A stretch of 64,000 bases of DNA from Dermatemys mawii (GCA_007922305.1 ML677351.1:9453558-9517557); one strand, 5' to 3'; numbered from the stretch's first letter, positions 1 to 12,369 are shown. Translations and numbers: made by a program. The notes: generated by a model from the sequence alone, not told the origin.

Positions 1-1170
1 CTAGAACATCACATCAGTTCAAGTTGCCTTTCATCATTTTATTTGGTTTTATACTGTGTTTTATGCTGTGTTTTATTGTTGCTATATTTCAAAAGTGGTG
101 CATTGATGAGGGACAGCAGGGGAGCTTTAGGCATAAAATTTAAGTGCAAATCTCAATGAAACCTTAATTATGGAGCCAATTTGACATCTCCATAATTACT
201 AATTATTACCCACTGGCCTTGCTAAAATGTTTCATAAAACAAAAGCAAGCTAAGGGTCAGCGAAACAGGATACCAACACTCTCACCAAATGGTTAGGACA
301 AGGCTGGACAAATGTCATCATGCCTGGTAATGAACAGCACTCCCTGTCTTGTTAAGAAGAATTGAAGTAGGGTATTACTAGTACACTTCTCTCAAGTGCC
401 AGGACTAGGGAGTATGTGGCTTGGTGCCACACATAAAAGGCACAAGAAGGTGGAAGCACAACATGCTTGCTACCACTCACACTACTGTACCTGGCCCTTT
501 CTTCCTCCTACTTTTGCAAATGTACAGAAATTTAGTTATGTTCTTAAATCATGTAGTGTGTGATAGTATTTTTGGCATTCCTGGGGTTTCATTAGGTACT
601 GGTGTGGAGGAACTTTGTAGTCATAAGTGCAGGGCATTGGCAGAATTGTGAATTCCATCTTTCAAAAAATCATGAGATCAGCTTGAAATCATGAGATTTA
701 ACATAATAATTGTTTAGGTTCTTCTGTTCCTATGCCTTTAGAGTTCATGTTTTCTCCACAGGCAGGAGGGCTAGAAATATACTTTTTAAAAAATGGAAGC
801 TGAGACTTTCACAAAACAACACAACTAGGTGCTGGGGACAGATACCCTGATACTTTGCAGAAAAATCCTAAGGATTTACAACACTGCCATTGCTTAGTTA
901 ATTTCTTTCTGGGTTCACAAGAGTACAAAGTTGGGTGTTACATACTGACAGCAAAGGTTAGATTAACTTTACCAAAGCCATGATCAATGGAAAATGTCAA
1001 TAATGATATTTTCCTGCACTATTGAAGGTCCATTCAGGACCCTAAACATGAATTGCAATTTAAAGGTGCCTTAATTAACGTTTAGTTGTAGCAGGGCATG
1101 TGATGGCCCCAGAAATCATGGCAATAGATCCTTGATGCTGCAGTGAATGGAACTCTGGTACAGGAGAGAA
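1..1170. other. No recognisable feature
   Basis: AT-rich non-coding DNA. Only short open frames with no domain, repeat family or splice structure that I recognise. Nothing supported. Confidence 0.5.
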
Positions 1171-1179
1171 CTGACCTCA

Positions 1180-1462
1180 CGGGTTCCAACAAAAGACCTG
1201 GGCTCGAAGGACTTAGGCTGTGGGGCTAAAAATTGCATTGTAGACATACAGGCTGGTCCCCAGAAAAGACATACAGACATACAGCCTGGGCCCCAGGCTC
1301 TGAGACCTTCCCCCAATCTCAGAGCCCAGGCACCAGCCTGCAACCGAACATCTCCACTGCAATTTGCAGCTTCTCAACCGGAGTCCATGGACCTGGGTTC
1401 TGAAACTCAGCGCTGGGGAGAGGGGGTGTCAATCACAGTGCACATGTGCCCACAGTGTTCAG
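1180..1462. repeat. Decayed hAT-type MITE (palindromic family)
   Basis: The centre is a self-complementary block (about 1280-1345) in which 'CTGGGCCCCAGGCTCTGAGACC' type sequence folds back on 'TCTCAGAGCCCAGGCACCAG'. Flanking 'GGGGCTAAAAATTGCATTGTAG' and 'CACTGCAATTTGCAGC' match the internal layout of a reptile non-autonomous hAT family. The copy at 13.9 kb looks like the same family. Both outer ends are too decayed to define target duplications. The open frames across it are shadows of the palindrome. Confidence 0.5.
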
Positions 1463-1825
1463 ACCTGGTTTGTTTCTTTAAATCAAGATGTGATCTTCAG
1501 AAGCAGCCAAAATTGGATTAAATCCATTCAACGGTTTTATCATTTACAGCTGTCCAGTCCTCTATTTCATGTGATATTGACATTGAAAAGATCTCAGTCT
1601 GAGGGCCACAATGGCTTAGAAATGGCTCAACGTTCTAAACGACACTAAGTTTGAACAGATATAAAAAAGAGTTTTCAGTTTGCTAGCTTGAAAAATGCAT
1701 CACCTTAAACCTACTTAGACAAATTTTTTTTTAAAAAAATGTGGTTTACATTTGAGGCATCCTTAATCCTAACATACCTTTATAATAAAAAGACATTACA
1801 CGCTTCTCTAGCATGCTTTCCATCA

Positions 1826-2030
1826 AATAACCTTGAAGTGCTTTATAACCATTAATTAATGCTCAGATTCCTCCAAGCTACATGTTTGAAACTAAGGCAT
1901 AGAGAATAAGGCACAGAGAAGAGCTTGCCCCAGGTTACAAAATGAACCGCTTGCAGAGCCATGGATGGAACTCCTATGTCCTGACGTGCAGTCATGTGCT
2001 CTGTGTACTCTCTGTTATAACTCAGGCATT
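1826..2030 (-). repeat. MIR-like SINE
   Basis: On this strand the sequence shows the reverse complement of the MIR layout: 'GTTTGAAACTAAGGCATAG', then 'GAGCTTGCCCCAGGTTACA', then 'GCAGAGCCATGGATGGAACTCC'. These correspond to the MIR core 'ctcagtttcc ... gtgaccttgggcaag'. Old and diverged, with no target duplication seen. Confidence 0.6.
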
Positions 2031-2527
2031 CTGAACTCTGAAGTCTCTAACACTGAGAAAGGAGGCCAGCTCCAAACTTGAGTGCATCACAGCTGCCTCG
2101 CCTCTTTCCCAATCTTAAGGTTTGAAACTGCTGTAAATTTCAGTTAATTAAAACAATTTGAAAGAAAAGAATTGAGATTGATTAAAATAAATGTTTATAA
2201 CTTTAAATCTATCAAATGTGTGTTAGTCAAATTTGGTTTGTTTTCCTACACTCAGTCAGATCTAAGAATCAAGCATTAGTCTGGTATGTTTACTCTCAAA
2301 CATAATGTTTACATGGGCCAAAATCCCATGGATTGAGTGGTTCAACACGTCTGTAGCAAGCAAACTCATAAGAAAGAGGATATGGGTTCATGCATCTCTT
2401 TTGAAATAGTGAGTAAGGAAATACAGCATAGAGATCAGAATAATTGTTCCTAAATAGCTTGTTTTCCCAATGATTTGTTTTCATGTGGCAGCAATATTTC
2501 TTTAAAGAAAAACCCTAATAATAGGGC
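2031..2527. other. No recognisable feature
   Basis: AT-rich non-coding DNA leading up to the palindrome at 2528. I see no repeat family or coding signal. Confidence 0.45.
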
Positions 2528-2603
2528 TTTTCTTTGTTTGTATATGAGAGGGAAATTATGCACAGAAGTGCATAATTTCCCTCTCATATACGAACAAAGA
2601 AAA
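2528..2603. repeat. Near-perfect 76-bp palindrome
   Basis: Two 36-bp arms (2528-2563 and 2568-2603) are reverse complements with one mismatch, separated by a 4-base loop AGAA (2564-2567). No target duplication or known MITE terminus flanks it. It would form a long DNA or RNA hairpin. Confidence 0.9.
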
Positions 2604-2648
2604 AGTAGGCTCCACTTCTTAAAAAGAAGTAGGCTCCACTTCTTAAAA
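2604..2648. repeat. Short tandem duplication beside the palindrome
   Basis: Two identical 21-bp copies (2604-2624 and 2628-2648) beginning AGTAGGCTCCACTTC lie directly against the right arm of the palindrome, with a period of 24 bp. This suggests replication slippage or template switching at the hairpin. Confidence 0.85.
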
Positions 2649-2650
2649 GG

Positions 2651-3920
2651 AGATGATTTTAGGCACTACAGAATAGTAATGAATGTCTAACTCTCCATGT
2701 GCCACATGCATAAGTGGATAAGGGCTTCTCTCCCACTACATATGTACAGGGGGAAAGGGCAATTAACTTGATGACTTTTCCAACAATAAGCTATTTTTCA
2801 CCAGAGAAAGGAGTGAAAATTAGATGAACAGTAAATATAGATAAAATAGATTTTGTCTGGTCTGTGTGGACAAATTATCCTTCTTACCCTGTACCAATCT
2901 ACAGTGATTCCTGTCGCTTTCAGATCATGCCACCAGCTGTGGGGACTGTGCTAATTAACTGCAAGTGGCTCGCTGCAGAATTCAGCTATCAGCTGGCTTC
3001 TGCTTTTAAGAACAATATGAATGTTCCTGTCTGCCTTATCTCATCTTCCGAGTAAATGCAAGGTATTCACAACCTGGAATACACACAGGTATTACTAACT
3101 AGAAATTAATGGATGCTCCAGTCCCATGGTCCCAGAAGTGAGCACTGCTGTGGATCCAACAAACTAAGCCATTAGTTTCCTCAGCCACTGTACTGACACT
3201 AAGGCAAGCTCAGATGTACTAATTCAGAAGCACACTGCTTTCAACTGCTGCTATTCCTGGGTGATGGGAGCTTCAGCAATTTGGTGTACAATGGTCTCAT
3301 TAAAAAAAAGACAAATAAAGAACAAGTGTAGAAAGGTTAACTCACCCTTGTGTCTGGGCTTGGTGTAACACGCTCTTTTGTCTCTTGTGTGGTTCCTGGC
3401 TCTACCTGCTCCAGTCGTACGGTGGTCTCTCTTTTTGTTACTCAGTCCTCTGACCCATGCTTTAGTCGCACCCATTCTTGAATAACAGAAAGTCCACCAA
3501 AAAACAGTTCAATGTCTTTACAAAAGGTTTGTGGCCCTACTGAAATGTGGGGTCCTCACACCTTTCAGGGGCTCTCAGTCATTCTTGTCCCCTTCTCAGG
3601 GGTCTCACAGCACTTTCCACAGCAGCTACAAGGGGAAACCTGCCTCTCCCATTACAGTGGAGGACCCTATAACCAGCACTCAAGGTCTTTTCTGTCAAAC
3701 TCCTTGATGCTACCTCCCTGGCCTTCCCTCTTACCAGAGCTTCTTTTCAAGCCTCCTCCCCACAATCTGTCTAGGTTCACCATTCACTCAGAGTCTGGAA
3801 CACCCCAACAAAATTGATTGTCCTCAAAATTGAAATTGTCCTCAAAATTGAAAGTCCTCAAATCATGATGTAATGACTTCAAGTTAATGAGAATCCACTA
3901 TTTACTCTAGTTTAAACTTA
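2651..3920. other. No recognisable feature
   Basis: Non-coding DNA. The short frames in it show no domain. Two adjacent copies of 'TTGTCCTCAAAATTGAAA' type sequence near 3817-3860 form a minor local repeat. Confidence 0.45.
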
Positions 3921-3968
3921 CAAGTGATCCATGCCTCATACTGCAGAGGAAGCCAAAAACCCCTAAGG

Positions 3969-4180
3969 CAGGCCTGCACAATTCAGAAAGCAGCGAGGGC
4001 CATATTACTGCAAAAAAAAGAAAAAGCTGTGCACCAGAAAGCCCCGCTCTCACCCCACCCCCATCCGCTTCCCTCCACCCCACCGCTTGGCTTCCCCACC
4101 CCTACTTACCCCCACACGGGCCGCACAGTGAGCCTGTGTGGGCCGCATGTGACCCTCAGGCCACATGTTGTGCAGGCCTG
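3969..4180. mobile_element. hAT-type MITE nested in CR1
   Basis: Terminal inverted repeats CAGGCCTGCACAA / TTGTGCAGGCCTG mark both ends. The flanking 8-mers CCCTAAGG (3961-3968) and CCCTAGAG (4181-4188) agree at 6 of 8 bases, as expected for an old hAT target duplication. The interior is C-rich on the plus strand. The element at 12370 is the same family in the opposite orientation. Confidence 0.85.
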
Positions 4181-4616
4181 CCCTAGAGTCTATGCCAAGC
4201 TGATCCCAGCAAAAATTCCTTCCTGACCCCAGATATGGCGATCAGTTAGACCCCCAAGCCTGTGGACCAGACTCACCAGCCAGACACCTAAGAAATAATT
4301 CTCTGTGGTAACTCAGAGCCTTCCCTATCTAGTGTCCCATCACCAGCCATTGGAGATATTTGCTGCTAGCAGCCACAGATCAGCTACATGCCATTGTAGG
4401 CAATCTCATGAAACCATCCCCTCCATAAATTTATCAAGCTCAGCCTTGAAGCCAGTTAGGTTTTTTTGCCACAACTACTCCCCTTGGGAGGTTGTCCCAG
4501 AACTTCACTCCTCTGATGATTAGAAACCTTTGCCTAATTTCAAGCCTAAAATTGTTGATGAACAATTTATATCCATTTGTTCTTGTGTCCACATTGGCAC
4601 TGAACTTAAATAACTC

Positions 4617-4637
4617 CTCTCTCTCTCTCTCTCTCTC
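4617..4637. repeat. (CT)n microsatellite
   Basis: Ten or so uninterrupted CT units inside the minus-strand CR1. Confidence 0.95.
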
Positions 4638-4780
4638 ATATTTATCCCTGTGATGTATTTATTTATATCTGCCCTCAGCCTTCTTTCGGTTAGGCTAAAT
4701 AAGCCAAGCTCTTTGAGTCTCCTCTCAGAAGGTAGGTTTTCCATACCTTGAATCATCTTCTGCTTCCTCGCTTTATAGAG

Positions 4781-5585
4781 CCACCCAGCTCCTTCCCCAT
4801 CTTTAATTCAGCTGGGTCTGCATTCCATGCACAATCAGGTACAAAACTAGCCTTTCAGGCTCATATTAACCCTTTCGTTGCCTGTGAGAGGTACATATCA
4901 CTTCACAAGAAGGCACAAAAATGTGTGCAATTGTGTGCCCATATTTACACCCACACCCCTGATAGTAGATATAAATGACAACTTAAGTAGGTAAATGGAC
5001 ATTTGCCTGTGCAGATATATAACTGGGAACTGATGTACAGACACTGTAATCATGCACATAAATATGACTGCACCACTGTTTTTTTGTGAGTGGATTTTTT
5101 CCCCTTATTGGTCTTGTGTGTCTGAAGAGCTCCTGCTCTTAGTGACCAGAACAGCCTGGTTTGAACAGCCACTGTGAGGCTCACTCCCACTTCTTCATAT
5201 TGAAGCACCATTTTAATTCACATGCTCTATTCCCATCCCATTCCTAATCCAGAGAAACTGCTCAAGCTAGGTGCCATCCTTTCATATGCTGCTTTATAAC
5301 AAGCAAAAGACAAATACTCTTTGGGCCAATTTCCTCCAGATGCAGAGGGCTCCCAGAGAGCAAATCAGTGCTGCATGAATTCTCCTCCCTCACTCTAGAA
5401 ACCGAGTGTCATAATAATTCTCAAATTTAGTTGTCCCAAGAGTAATGTATTTGAATGGTGCAAACATTAAGGCTAGAAAGGAATTATATTGGTTGGTTCA
5501 AGGGGGAATATGATAGTAATAGAAGTAATGAAATGAAACTAAGAAAGGGACTATCTAACATGGACTCTATATCCACCCAATAAAT
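4781..5585. other. No recognisable feature
   Basis: Non-coding DNA with no repeat family or exon structure that I recognise. Confidence 0.4.
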
Positions 5586-5735
5586 ACTCCCTGACCCCGA
5601 GATCTAGTATACTGTGGAACAGTTTTCTGTGGGATGTGGCAGACTTCCCATCATGAAGGACATTTACAACTAGACTGGACAAGAACACTAGATAGTGTAC
5701 TCAAGGTAGTAATCCAGTATGGCAGGGAGATGGAG
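5586..5735 (+). repeat. CR1 3' UTR fragment
   Basis: The sequence 'CTGTGGAACAGTTTTCTGTGG' followed by 'AAGGACATTTACAACTAGACTGGA' follows the CR1 3' segment that encodes the end of the frame and the start of the UTR. Strongly decayed, with no 3' terminal repeat visible. Confidence 0.5.
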
Positions 5736-6261
5736 TGGATTGGGGATTCTCAAGATGTGGCCACTGTTCCAACAGTTCCACAAGGACTGAGCAATACCTC
5801 CACTGTCTGATCTCAGCACAGATTGGGGAATTTGTAAACATGGCTGCCTGTACTGAAAAAAAAAATTAGGTCAGCCCTCAGAGCCTAACAACTCACTGAA
5901 AGGAGAAGAGGGGTGGCTGGTACAGAACAAGGAGCCATTGTGAACCCAGTTTCACCACGACCCCTTCACCTTCCACAGGAAGGGAGACATGGAGCCAGCC
6001 TTCTGCCCTCCTCCCACCAGGTAACCAACAGCTATGTTCAAAGGTTCTAGGGGCCGCACTGAACTCAGCCTGGGGAGTACTGTAGAACCATGCTAGGTAT
6101 GCTTCTGTGGAGAGCTGGAGTCCAAGGGGAAACAGGCATGGTAGGCTTTGCAGCACGAACTACATTCAAAAAATCTGGGCTCTAGTCTCTGACACATTCA
6201 GAGCAGGACGTGAATTCCTTTGTAGACTGCTTTTCTCTGAAAGTGCCTTGCCTCTTGTCTA

Positions 6262-6505
6262 AGGGCTTGTCTCTATTTGCGGGTCTGGTGGAGACCTGCT
6301 AAGTCGATGGCAGAGTGCTCTCCCATCAACTTCTGTACTCCAGCTCCCAGAGAAGCATAAGGTAAGTCGGTGGGAAAGCATCTCCCCTTGACACCAGGGA
6401 GACACCGCTGTAAGTCGACCTGAGTTATGTCAACTTCGGTTGAGTAGCTTACTTAACTGATGTAGCGTAATTTAGGTTGACTTACAGTTGTAGTGTAGAC
6501 CAGCT
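6262..6505. repeat. MITE, 'GGGCTTGTCT' family
   Basis: The left end AAGGGCTTGTCTCTAT faces a diverged right end GTAGTGTAGACCAGC. The interior 'TAAGTCGAC...GTAGCGTAATTTAGG' is typical of a common reptile palindromic MITE. No convincing target duplication was found. Confidence 0.55.
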
Positions 6506-6801
6506 CCAAAGCAGAGGGCTGGTTGAGTGCCACAGCTGATTACAACTACCAGAGAATCCCCTGGGGAAAAAGCCCTACTTTCTAAGGTTGCCACAAACCA
6601 AATCATGTAAAGCTTGGAAGACAAAACCTTTCTTTGATTCTGTGAAAACCACAAATTGCAAAATGAACTGGAATCCAGTATGGATCACAGAATACTGATA
6701 TAACTGGTTGACTGTGAGAAATGCTGCATCAAACCACAGAATTTTGCACCAGCTGGAGTTTGCAAGTTATTTTCCAAAGGTAAGCTCATGCAAAATGCAG
6801 T
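6506..6801. other. No recognisable feature
   Basis: Short non-coding gap between two MITEs. Nothing recognised. Confidence 0.4.
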
Positions 6802-6809
6802 GCAATAAT

Positions 6810-7042
6810 CAGGGCCGGCTCCAGGCACCAGCGGAGCAAGCATGTGCCAGGGGCGGTCCTTGGTAGGGGGTGGCATTCCATCCATTGTTGGGGGTGGCAC
6901 AGTCCGGTTGGCATCAGGCTTTTTTTGTGGGGGGAAGAGAGAGGTTGACTCGGACAGTCCGGGCGGCAGGAGTCCGAGTGGTTGTTGGTTTTTTTTGTTT
7001 TGTTTTTTGCTTAGGGCGGCAAAAATGGTAGAGCCGGCCTTG
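6810..7042. mobile_element. hAT-type MITE with perfect 8-bp duplication
   Basis: The element starts CAGGGCCGGCTC and ends GAGCCGGCCTTG. It is flanked by identical 8-bp copies GCAATAAT (6802-6809 and 7043-7050). The interior holds a T-rich tract near 6989-7008 and G-rich sequence, with no transposase frame. It is a non-autonomous hAT element and among the better preserved insertions here. Confidence 0.92.
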
Positions 7043-7515
7043 GCAATAATCCAGTCTTGATAGGGCTAAGCGACAGCTCATTCAAGAGATATTTGCATTT
7101 TGAGGTGTGGGGAAGATAGTCAATGCCTAGGTTTAAGTGAAGATAAAAACTGTGCTCCTTACAATTGCTGCTATCTAGACATCAGAAGCAGATAGGGATC
7201 TAATAAAATTTTTAGGTTATGAGCTTAAATGCCAGGCAAAATATTACAAGCCAGCAGACAGACTTGGGAATACATTCACAGCTGGTGCAATATTAGCAGC
7301 ATTGACTACAGTGGAGCTACACCAGAAGAGGAACTGGCCCTTGATCTTTATGTGCTGTGGTGCTGTTCCCAAATCTTGGTCCTTTGGGCACTAGCACAGA
7401 TCATAACTCACTATTCCATCATGCCAGTGAAAGTGGTGCTGTTACAAAGAAGTCAGGTCCAGCTACAGTTAATGTAGCTGCAGATACAGCACATTAATAT
7501 CAGTGTGTGAGAGAT

Positions 7516-7738
7516 GGAGAGGTAGCACTGAGCAGTGAATAGAACACTGGTCCAGGACTCAGGAGTTCTAATTCTAGTGCTGCTACTGGCCTCTTGGGTG
7601 ACCTCACTTTCCTGTTTTGTGCTTCAATTTTCCCATCTGTAACATGGAGATGATGATACTGACCCCCTTGTTAAAGCACTTTGAGAGCTACTCACGAAAA
7701 CTGCTATTTAAGAGTTAAGTATTAATTGTCACCATCAT
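7516..7738 (+). repeat. MIR-like SINE
   Basis: The order of 'GGACTCAGGAGTTCTAATTC', 'CTTGGGTGACCTCACTTTCC', 'TTTTCCCATCTGTAACATGG' and 'AAAGCACTTTGAGAGC' matches the MIR/CORE-SINE body. No A/B-box assessment was possible because of decay. Confidence 0.7.
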
Positions 7739-8261
7739 CACAGACAGTCTTGTAAGTTTAGGGAGTCTGGATATAATTCTGAGGTAAAGTTTCATATTTA
7801 AGTCTTTCACATTTTTAAATGGAAAAAATAGGTCTTATGTTTACAAAAATACTTCACTTTTCTGTTAATCACATAAGACGTATTTTCTCTAGATTAATAT
7901 TTCTTCAATGTGGAACTCAATTTACTTTTCACCATTCTAATTTTAATTATTGCAAGATTCAAAGGCAAGAAGCTGAAACAACATATTGATGGAGCAATCA
8001 TTTAAAATAATGAGTCAGAAAAATTATTTGTCACAATGCAGAAGCCCTTAACAGAGGTTATTTGCTATAAATACTGGCTGACTTCAAACCTGAAAATGAT
8101 TTGCATTGTACAACAGTCAGTTAATTAGATATAGTCTGTATATACCTTTGTTAAGAAATGGACTATAAATATTGGAACTCATCAGCTGGCAGTACTTTGA
8201 GTATAAACTGCTGACTCAAGTGTCAAGAGACAAATCTTTCCAGGAATGCTATTAAATATAC
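7739..8261. other. No recognisable feature
   Basis: AT-rich DNA between two MIR-like copies. Nothing supported. Confidence 0.4.
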
Positions 8262-8400
8262 ATACTATGAGACCTTGGGCAAGTCATGCCAGCTGTCTGT
8301 ACTTCAGTTTCCTCAATTGTAAGATGATACTTTCCATTGGAGAGTGTTTTGAAATCTGCAGAAGAGAAGCACCATTCAAGAGCTAAGGATTATTAATTTA
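8262..8400 (+). repeat. MIR-like SINE fragment
   Basis: 'GAGACCTTGGGCAAGTCATG', 'CTTCAGTTTCCTCAATTGTA' and a following 'AAGAGCTAAGGATTATTA' reproduce the central and 3' part of MIR in order. Confidence 0.7.
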
Positions 8401-11400
8401 TTACTTCCCAATCCAATCACAGCCCCTGGTTTATATGCAAAATTAAAACTGCATTTGCTATTATTTGCAAACAGATTGCTTTAGTAACATCAAGTAAAGC
8501 ACCCCAAGAAGGGCAACATGTATTTGGGCAGAGAAATGTAACATACCAAAAGAGATATGTAGCTGATTAGATGGCAGGAAAATATGCAAGTATTTATGAT
8601 GTGTATTGTGATAGGATCTAGAAACACCAGCTAAGATCAGTAAGAAACTGTCCCCACCAGGGAGACATTATGATGTAAATAGACAAGACAGACGAGACAA
8701 ACTAGGAAGACAAGAGTGGCTCTGGCAAAATGTAGCCAGATAACCTTGTTGACTACAAGACAAATCGTGAAGATTTTCTACAGGAGTGCCTTTATGAACA
8801 AGATACATTCCAAAGAGAGCATTCATCTTATTGGAGGGGATTGGCTATTGCAAGTTGCAATATTTTCCCATTCAAGGAATGAAACCCGGCAGTACGAAAG
8901 ATTTTTACTGCATTATTCTCATAGTTAAAGTATCGCTTGCAAATACATGCAAGTGAAATGAATTGGCAGCACCTGGTACCACAAGCAACAAGATAGAAAC
9001 CATCCCCCATACTCCCCTGAGAGCTAGGTCTTTTCCTTGTCCTTGGCTATTTACACTGTAAATGTCAATACTTAGAAAGCAGGTTGGAAAGACCCAAAGT
9101 CTGCACAGGTGTGTGGCTCTGGCTGAGAACAGTAGTACTACAGTCCTGAAGCATAAGCTTCAACAGCCCCACTAATGCCTCAATGAATACTTTGAAGCAT
9201 TTCCTATTGAAGTCTTTTCCTACTGAGAAAGAATCCTCTTAATTTTTGCTTTTGATTCTCCTTCCCCACCCCAGTTAGGAGGGGTATTTGCATTGCAACA
9301 ATCTCTCTTTCTGCTTCATTCATTTGATCAGCTGCTTATCCCTCACCTGGAGCCATAATCCCTTGTTTGTAGCTTCATAATCTTCTCCACTGCTAAAAGG
9401 ATTAGGTATCCAGGTGAAGCATAAACAGCAGGAGCAGATGATCTCATAGGAAACAAATGCTGTCTCTGCTTCTTTCATGCCAATGTCCCTAGTCATTGAA
9501 AAAAAAAATCATTTAAAAAAAACCCCATCAAATATATCAGAGGAAACATGCCTGAATATAGAACTTTTAAAATAAATAACTGCAGACTTAAAATTGCAAG
9601 AAGCAACAAAATGAGAGCTATTTCCCCGTTTTTCAGAAAGGTTGGTGCAGACTAGGACTCCTAATGCTTTAATAAATTACTCCAGTCTCTAAAAGGCAAG
9701 TATTTTCTTTCCTGAAAATTGATGCCTTCTTAACGGGTGAGAAAACCAAGTGTGAAGTTAACAAAGTTGCATAGAGTCCTTCCTTCTGGAACCACTGGTT
9801 TTCAGCTGGTAAAATCAAAGCTGCCTTTTAATAGTTCATCACAGTGTTCTTTATAAACTCATGGGACACACTGCTACACCTATCTTTCTTTCAACAATGA
9901 TGCACCAATGGAAGCTTAACCTTCTGTAAAGTACATTCTGTTTACAAATACTGATAAAGAAAAAAAAGAATGAATCAGATTTCCAGCATGAGGGGAGCCT
10001 TTCTATAATCTGTCTTTCTAAACTGTGAAATCTCATTGAGAGGGTAACATGCTCTTTCAGCAGATTCTGTTTTAACTGATGGTCACGGTCAGCCCACCTC
10101 AAGAGCAGACATTAAGTACAAGACACAGCCTGTGGTAGTGTATCACTTGGCTTAAAATTTTTAAGTCAGATACCATTTATTTTCACAAATTTAAGCAGAC
10201 CAAAGCTGAAGTTTTGGAAAAGAAATATGATCTTTCATGAAGAGCTGAGATGTGATGAATGCTACTGAAGCACAACCAGGCCATATGGAAGTGTTTTGTT
10301 AATTATACAATGGCGCAATGAAGGAAAGGGATTGACTTTCTCCAAATAATCTGATAGAAGCCTCTGAAAAGTGATAAGAGTTGCAAAGCAAAGAACAAAA
10401 TAAAGTTGCATTAAAAACACTTTAATTTATAGATCTTTGATACCTTCCCTCCAAATCACCACCTCTTTTTATTTGCTAGCCAACCACCATTACTTTAGGC
10501 CAACAATGTGAATAATACGTTCCCAACAAAGTTAGCACCAAAGTTCATATCCAACAGATTATTTTTCATTAGCAGTGTGTGGGGATTTATAATAAGTGAT
10601 GTAAGAAGGCAAAAATCCATCCCCAAGAAGTTTATCTTCTCTTCCATAAATTTTCTGTGCACCAATAGAATGCATTTCAGTAAATCAGATATAAGGGATA
10701 CTAACTAATCTAACAGCATAATGTTCTTGTTTTAAAGGTCTGGATAATTTGGATCAAATACAGAATGAGTCTAATAGTTTAACAGTCTAAATCCCAGGTC
10801 CTTCTGAATTTTTGTTGTTATAAAGCCATCACACAGTAAACCATCAAGAGAATCTAATGGAAGGGACAATAGAATTAGCAGCGGTGACAGCAAAGGTGCG
10901 TGGCTGAGCTGGGAGAATGAGTTTTCCCATGTCGTGCCTTTTCTTGACATAGCTTTCAAATCTCACTTTTAACTTTTGAAAGCTAAAATTCAAGAAACTG
11001 AGCTAGAATAAAATCTGTCTGCCCTATTTACTGCACCTTCAAAGACAGTTCCAGACATCTCAGTACCAGACAGTGAGATGTACAGGGGCATGGATGAGGA
11101 GTCCCTGGCTGTAACTCAGTACTGATAAGCCATAAATGATGTTGGTAAGATGGGGAAAGCAACACGATGATGATATTGCAAGAATGGAGGCCATTTAAGC
11201 AAGGGCATGTGTCATTCCAAGATTAGTCAACTGCAATGAACACTACTCACAGCCATGTTTTACATCATAGCTAGTGCCAGAGGCCCCACTCACTAATTGG
11301 AGTTTCTTGCCATGAGCGTAATACCAGCACTTCACAATGTGCACTGGCTGTCTATAGGCATCCAGGTATAATTTAACATGGTTTTGTGAAGCTTGAAATC

Positions 11401-11462
11401 ACTTCTCTCCCTGTTGCAATCCCCACAGGCACTTGAGTTGGAGCCCTCTCAGGTTGAGAAAC
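8401..11462. other. Long stretch without recognised features
   Basis: About 3 kb of AT-rich DNA with no repeat family, exon or RNA gene that I recognise. Short frames on both strands lack domain character. Conserved non-coding elements cannot be judged without a comparison genome. Confidence 0.4.
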
Positions 11463-11507
11463 AAAAAAAGAAAAAGAAAAGAAAAGAAAAGAAAAGAAAA
11501 GAAAAGA
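11463..11507. repeat. (AAAAG)n microsatellite
   Basis: Purine-only tandem repeat with about seven near-perfect GAAAA units after a poorer A-rich start. Confidence 0.95.
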
Positions 11508-12361
11508 TGGTTCAAAGAGGAAAAAAGAAACAAAACTGAAAAGACACCAGCCCCATAATATAAAATCATCTAGATTATTTTAGAAAAAAAAACAGAAAAC
11601 TTTTTATAAAGTTTCTTAAACAGAATAAATGCCTAAGTAATATATTGTAGGATTAAGCATTAACTTTAATGCATAGAAAATGGAGACCTTTAATATTTGT
11701 AAGTGAAGTTCACTTTTTAAAGTATTTGTTCATTTTTTAATTGAGTCACCACTAATATTAAACCAATAATATATTAAGTAATGGATATCTTAGACATTTC
11801 AATCTGTATTTTTTTAAATGTCCAGCTTCTTATTTATTATGGCCAAGAATTTCAAAAGATCTGAATACCAACACCATGAAAATGAGTTCCCTTTAGGTGT
11901 TTCAGGTGGGATATCTGAAAATTGTGGCACACAAATTTATTAGATTCATTACAAAATCTAGACCTTAAAGGCATGCACAAGACAGAACAATACAGAGAGA
12001 TGACTGGAACATTCCAGTTACTCTATTTCAAGGCTTATTTTCCTCTTTTCTTCTTTAACTGCTCTAATCTCTCTGTAGTAAGTAGAAGTAGTATACTAGA
12101 TATATAAAATTATTGAAACAATATTCTGGTACACATATGTCACTTACTGTAGTAGATGTACACTAAAGAGATTGCTAATTATGGTAAGCAGAGCTTGACA
12201 ATACGTATGGCTCTTCTTATACTGTTGCTAACATAGTTACAAATGAGATAAGGATATTGAGAATTGAGAATGTATCGTTAGTGTTAAATAAAACTGATAA
12301 AATTACATAGTCTGAGCTTCTTGTACCAGCAACTGGGGATATGTATTGATATTACACATGA
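11508..12361. other. No recognisable feature
   Basis: Very AT-rich non-coding DNA. Nothing supported. Confidence 0.4.
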
Positions 12362-12369
12362 TTCTAAAG

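Larger units (their letters stand above)
3921..4780 (-). mobile_element. CR1 LINE 3' end, interrupted by a MITE
   Basis: Read on the minus strand this is the end of a CR1 reading frame and its 3' UTR. The plus strand shows the reverse complement of typical CR1 text, such as 'TGTTCTTGTGTCCACATTGG', 'CTCAGCCTTCTTTCGGTTAG' and 'AAGCTCTTTGAGTCTCC'. The 3' UTR continues through 'TTCCTTCCTGACCCCAG' and resumes beyond the inserted MITE as 'CTGCAGAGGAAGCC'. The copy is 5'-truncated near 4780. A CT microsatellite has grown inside it. Confidence 0.8.

Noticed and set aside
11463..11507. Regular short repeats considered as a CRISPR-like array
   Set aside because: A simple pentanucleotide microsatellite with no spacers. 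The genome is eukaryotic.
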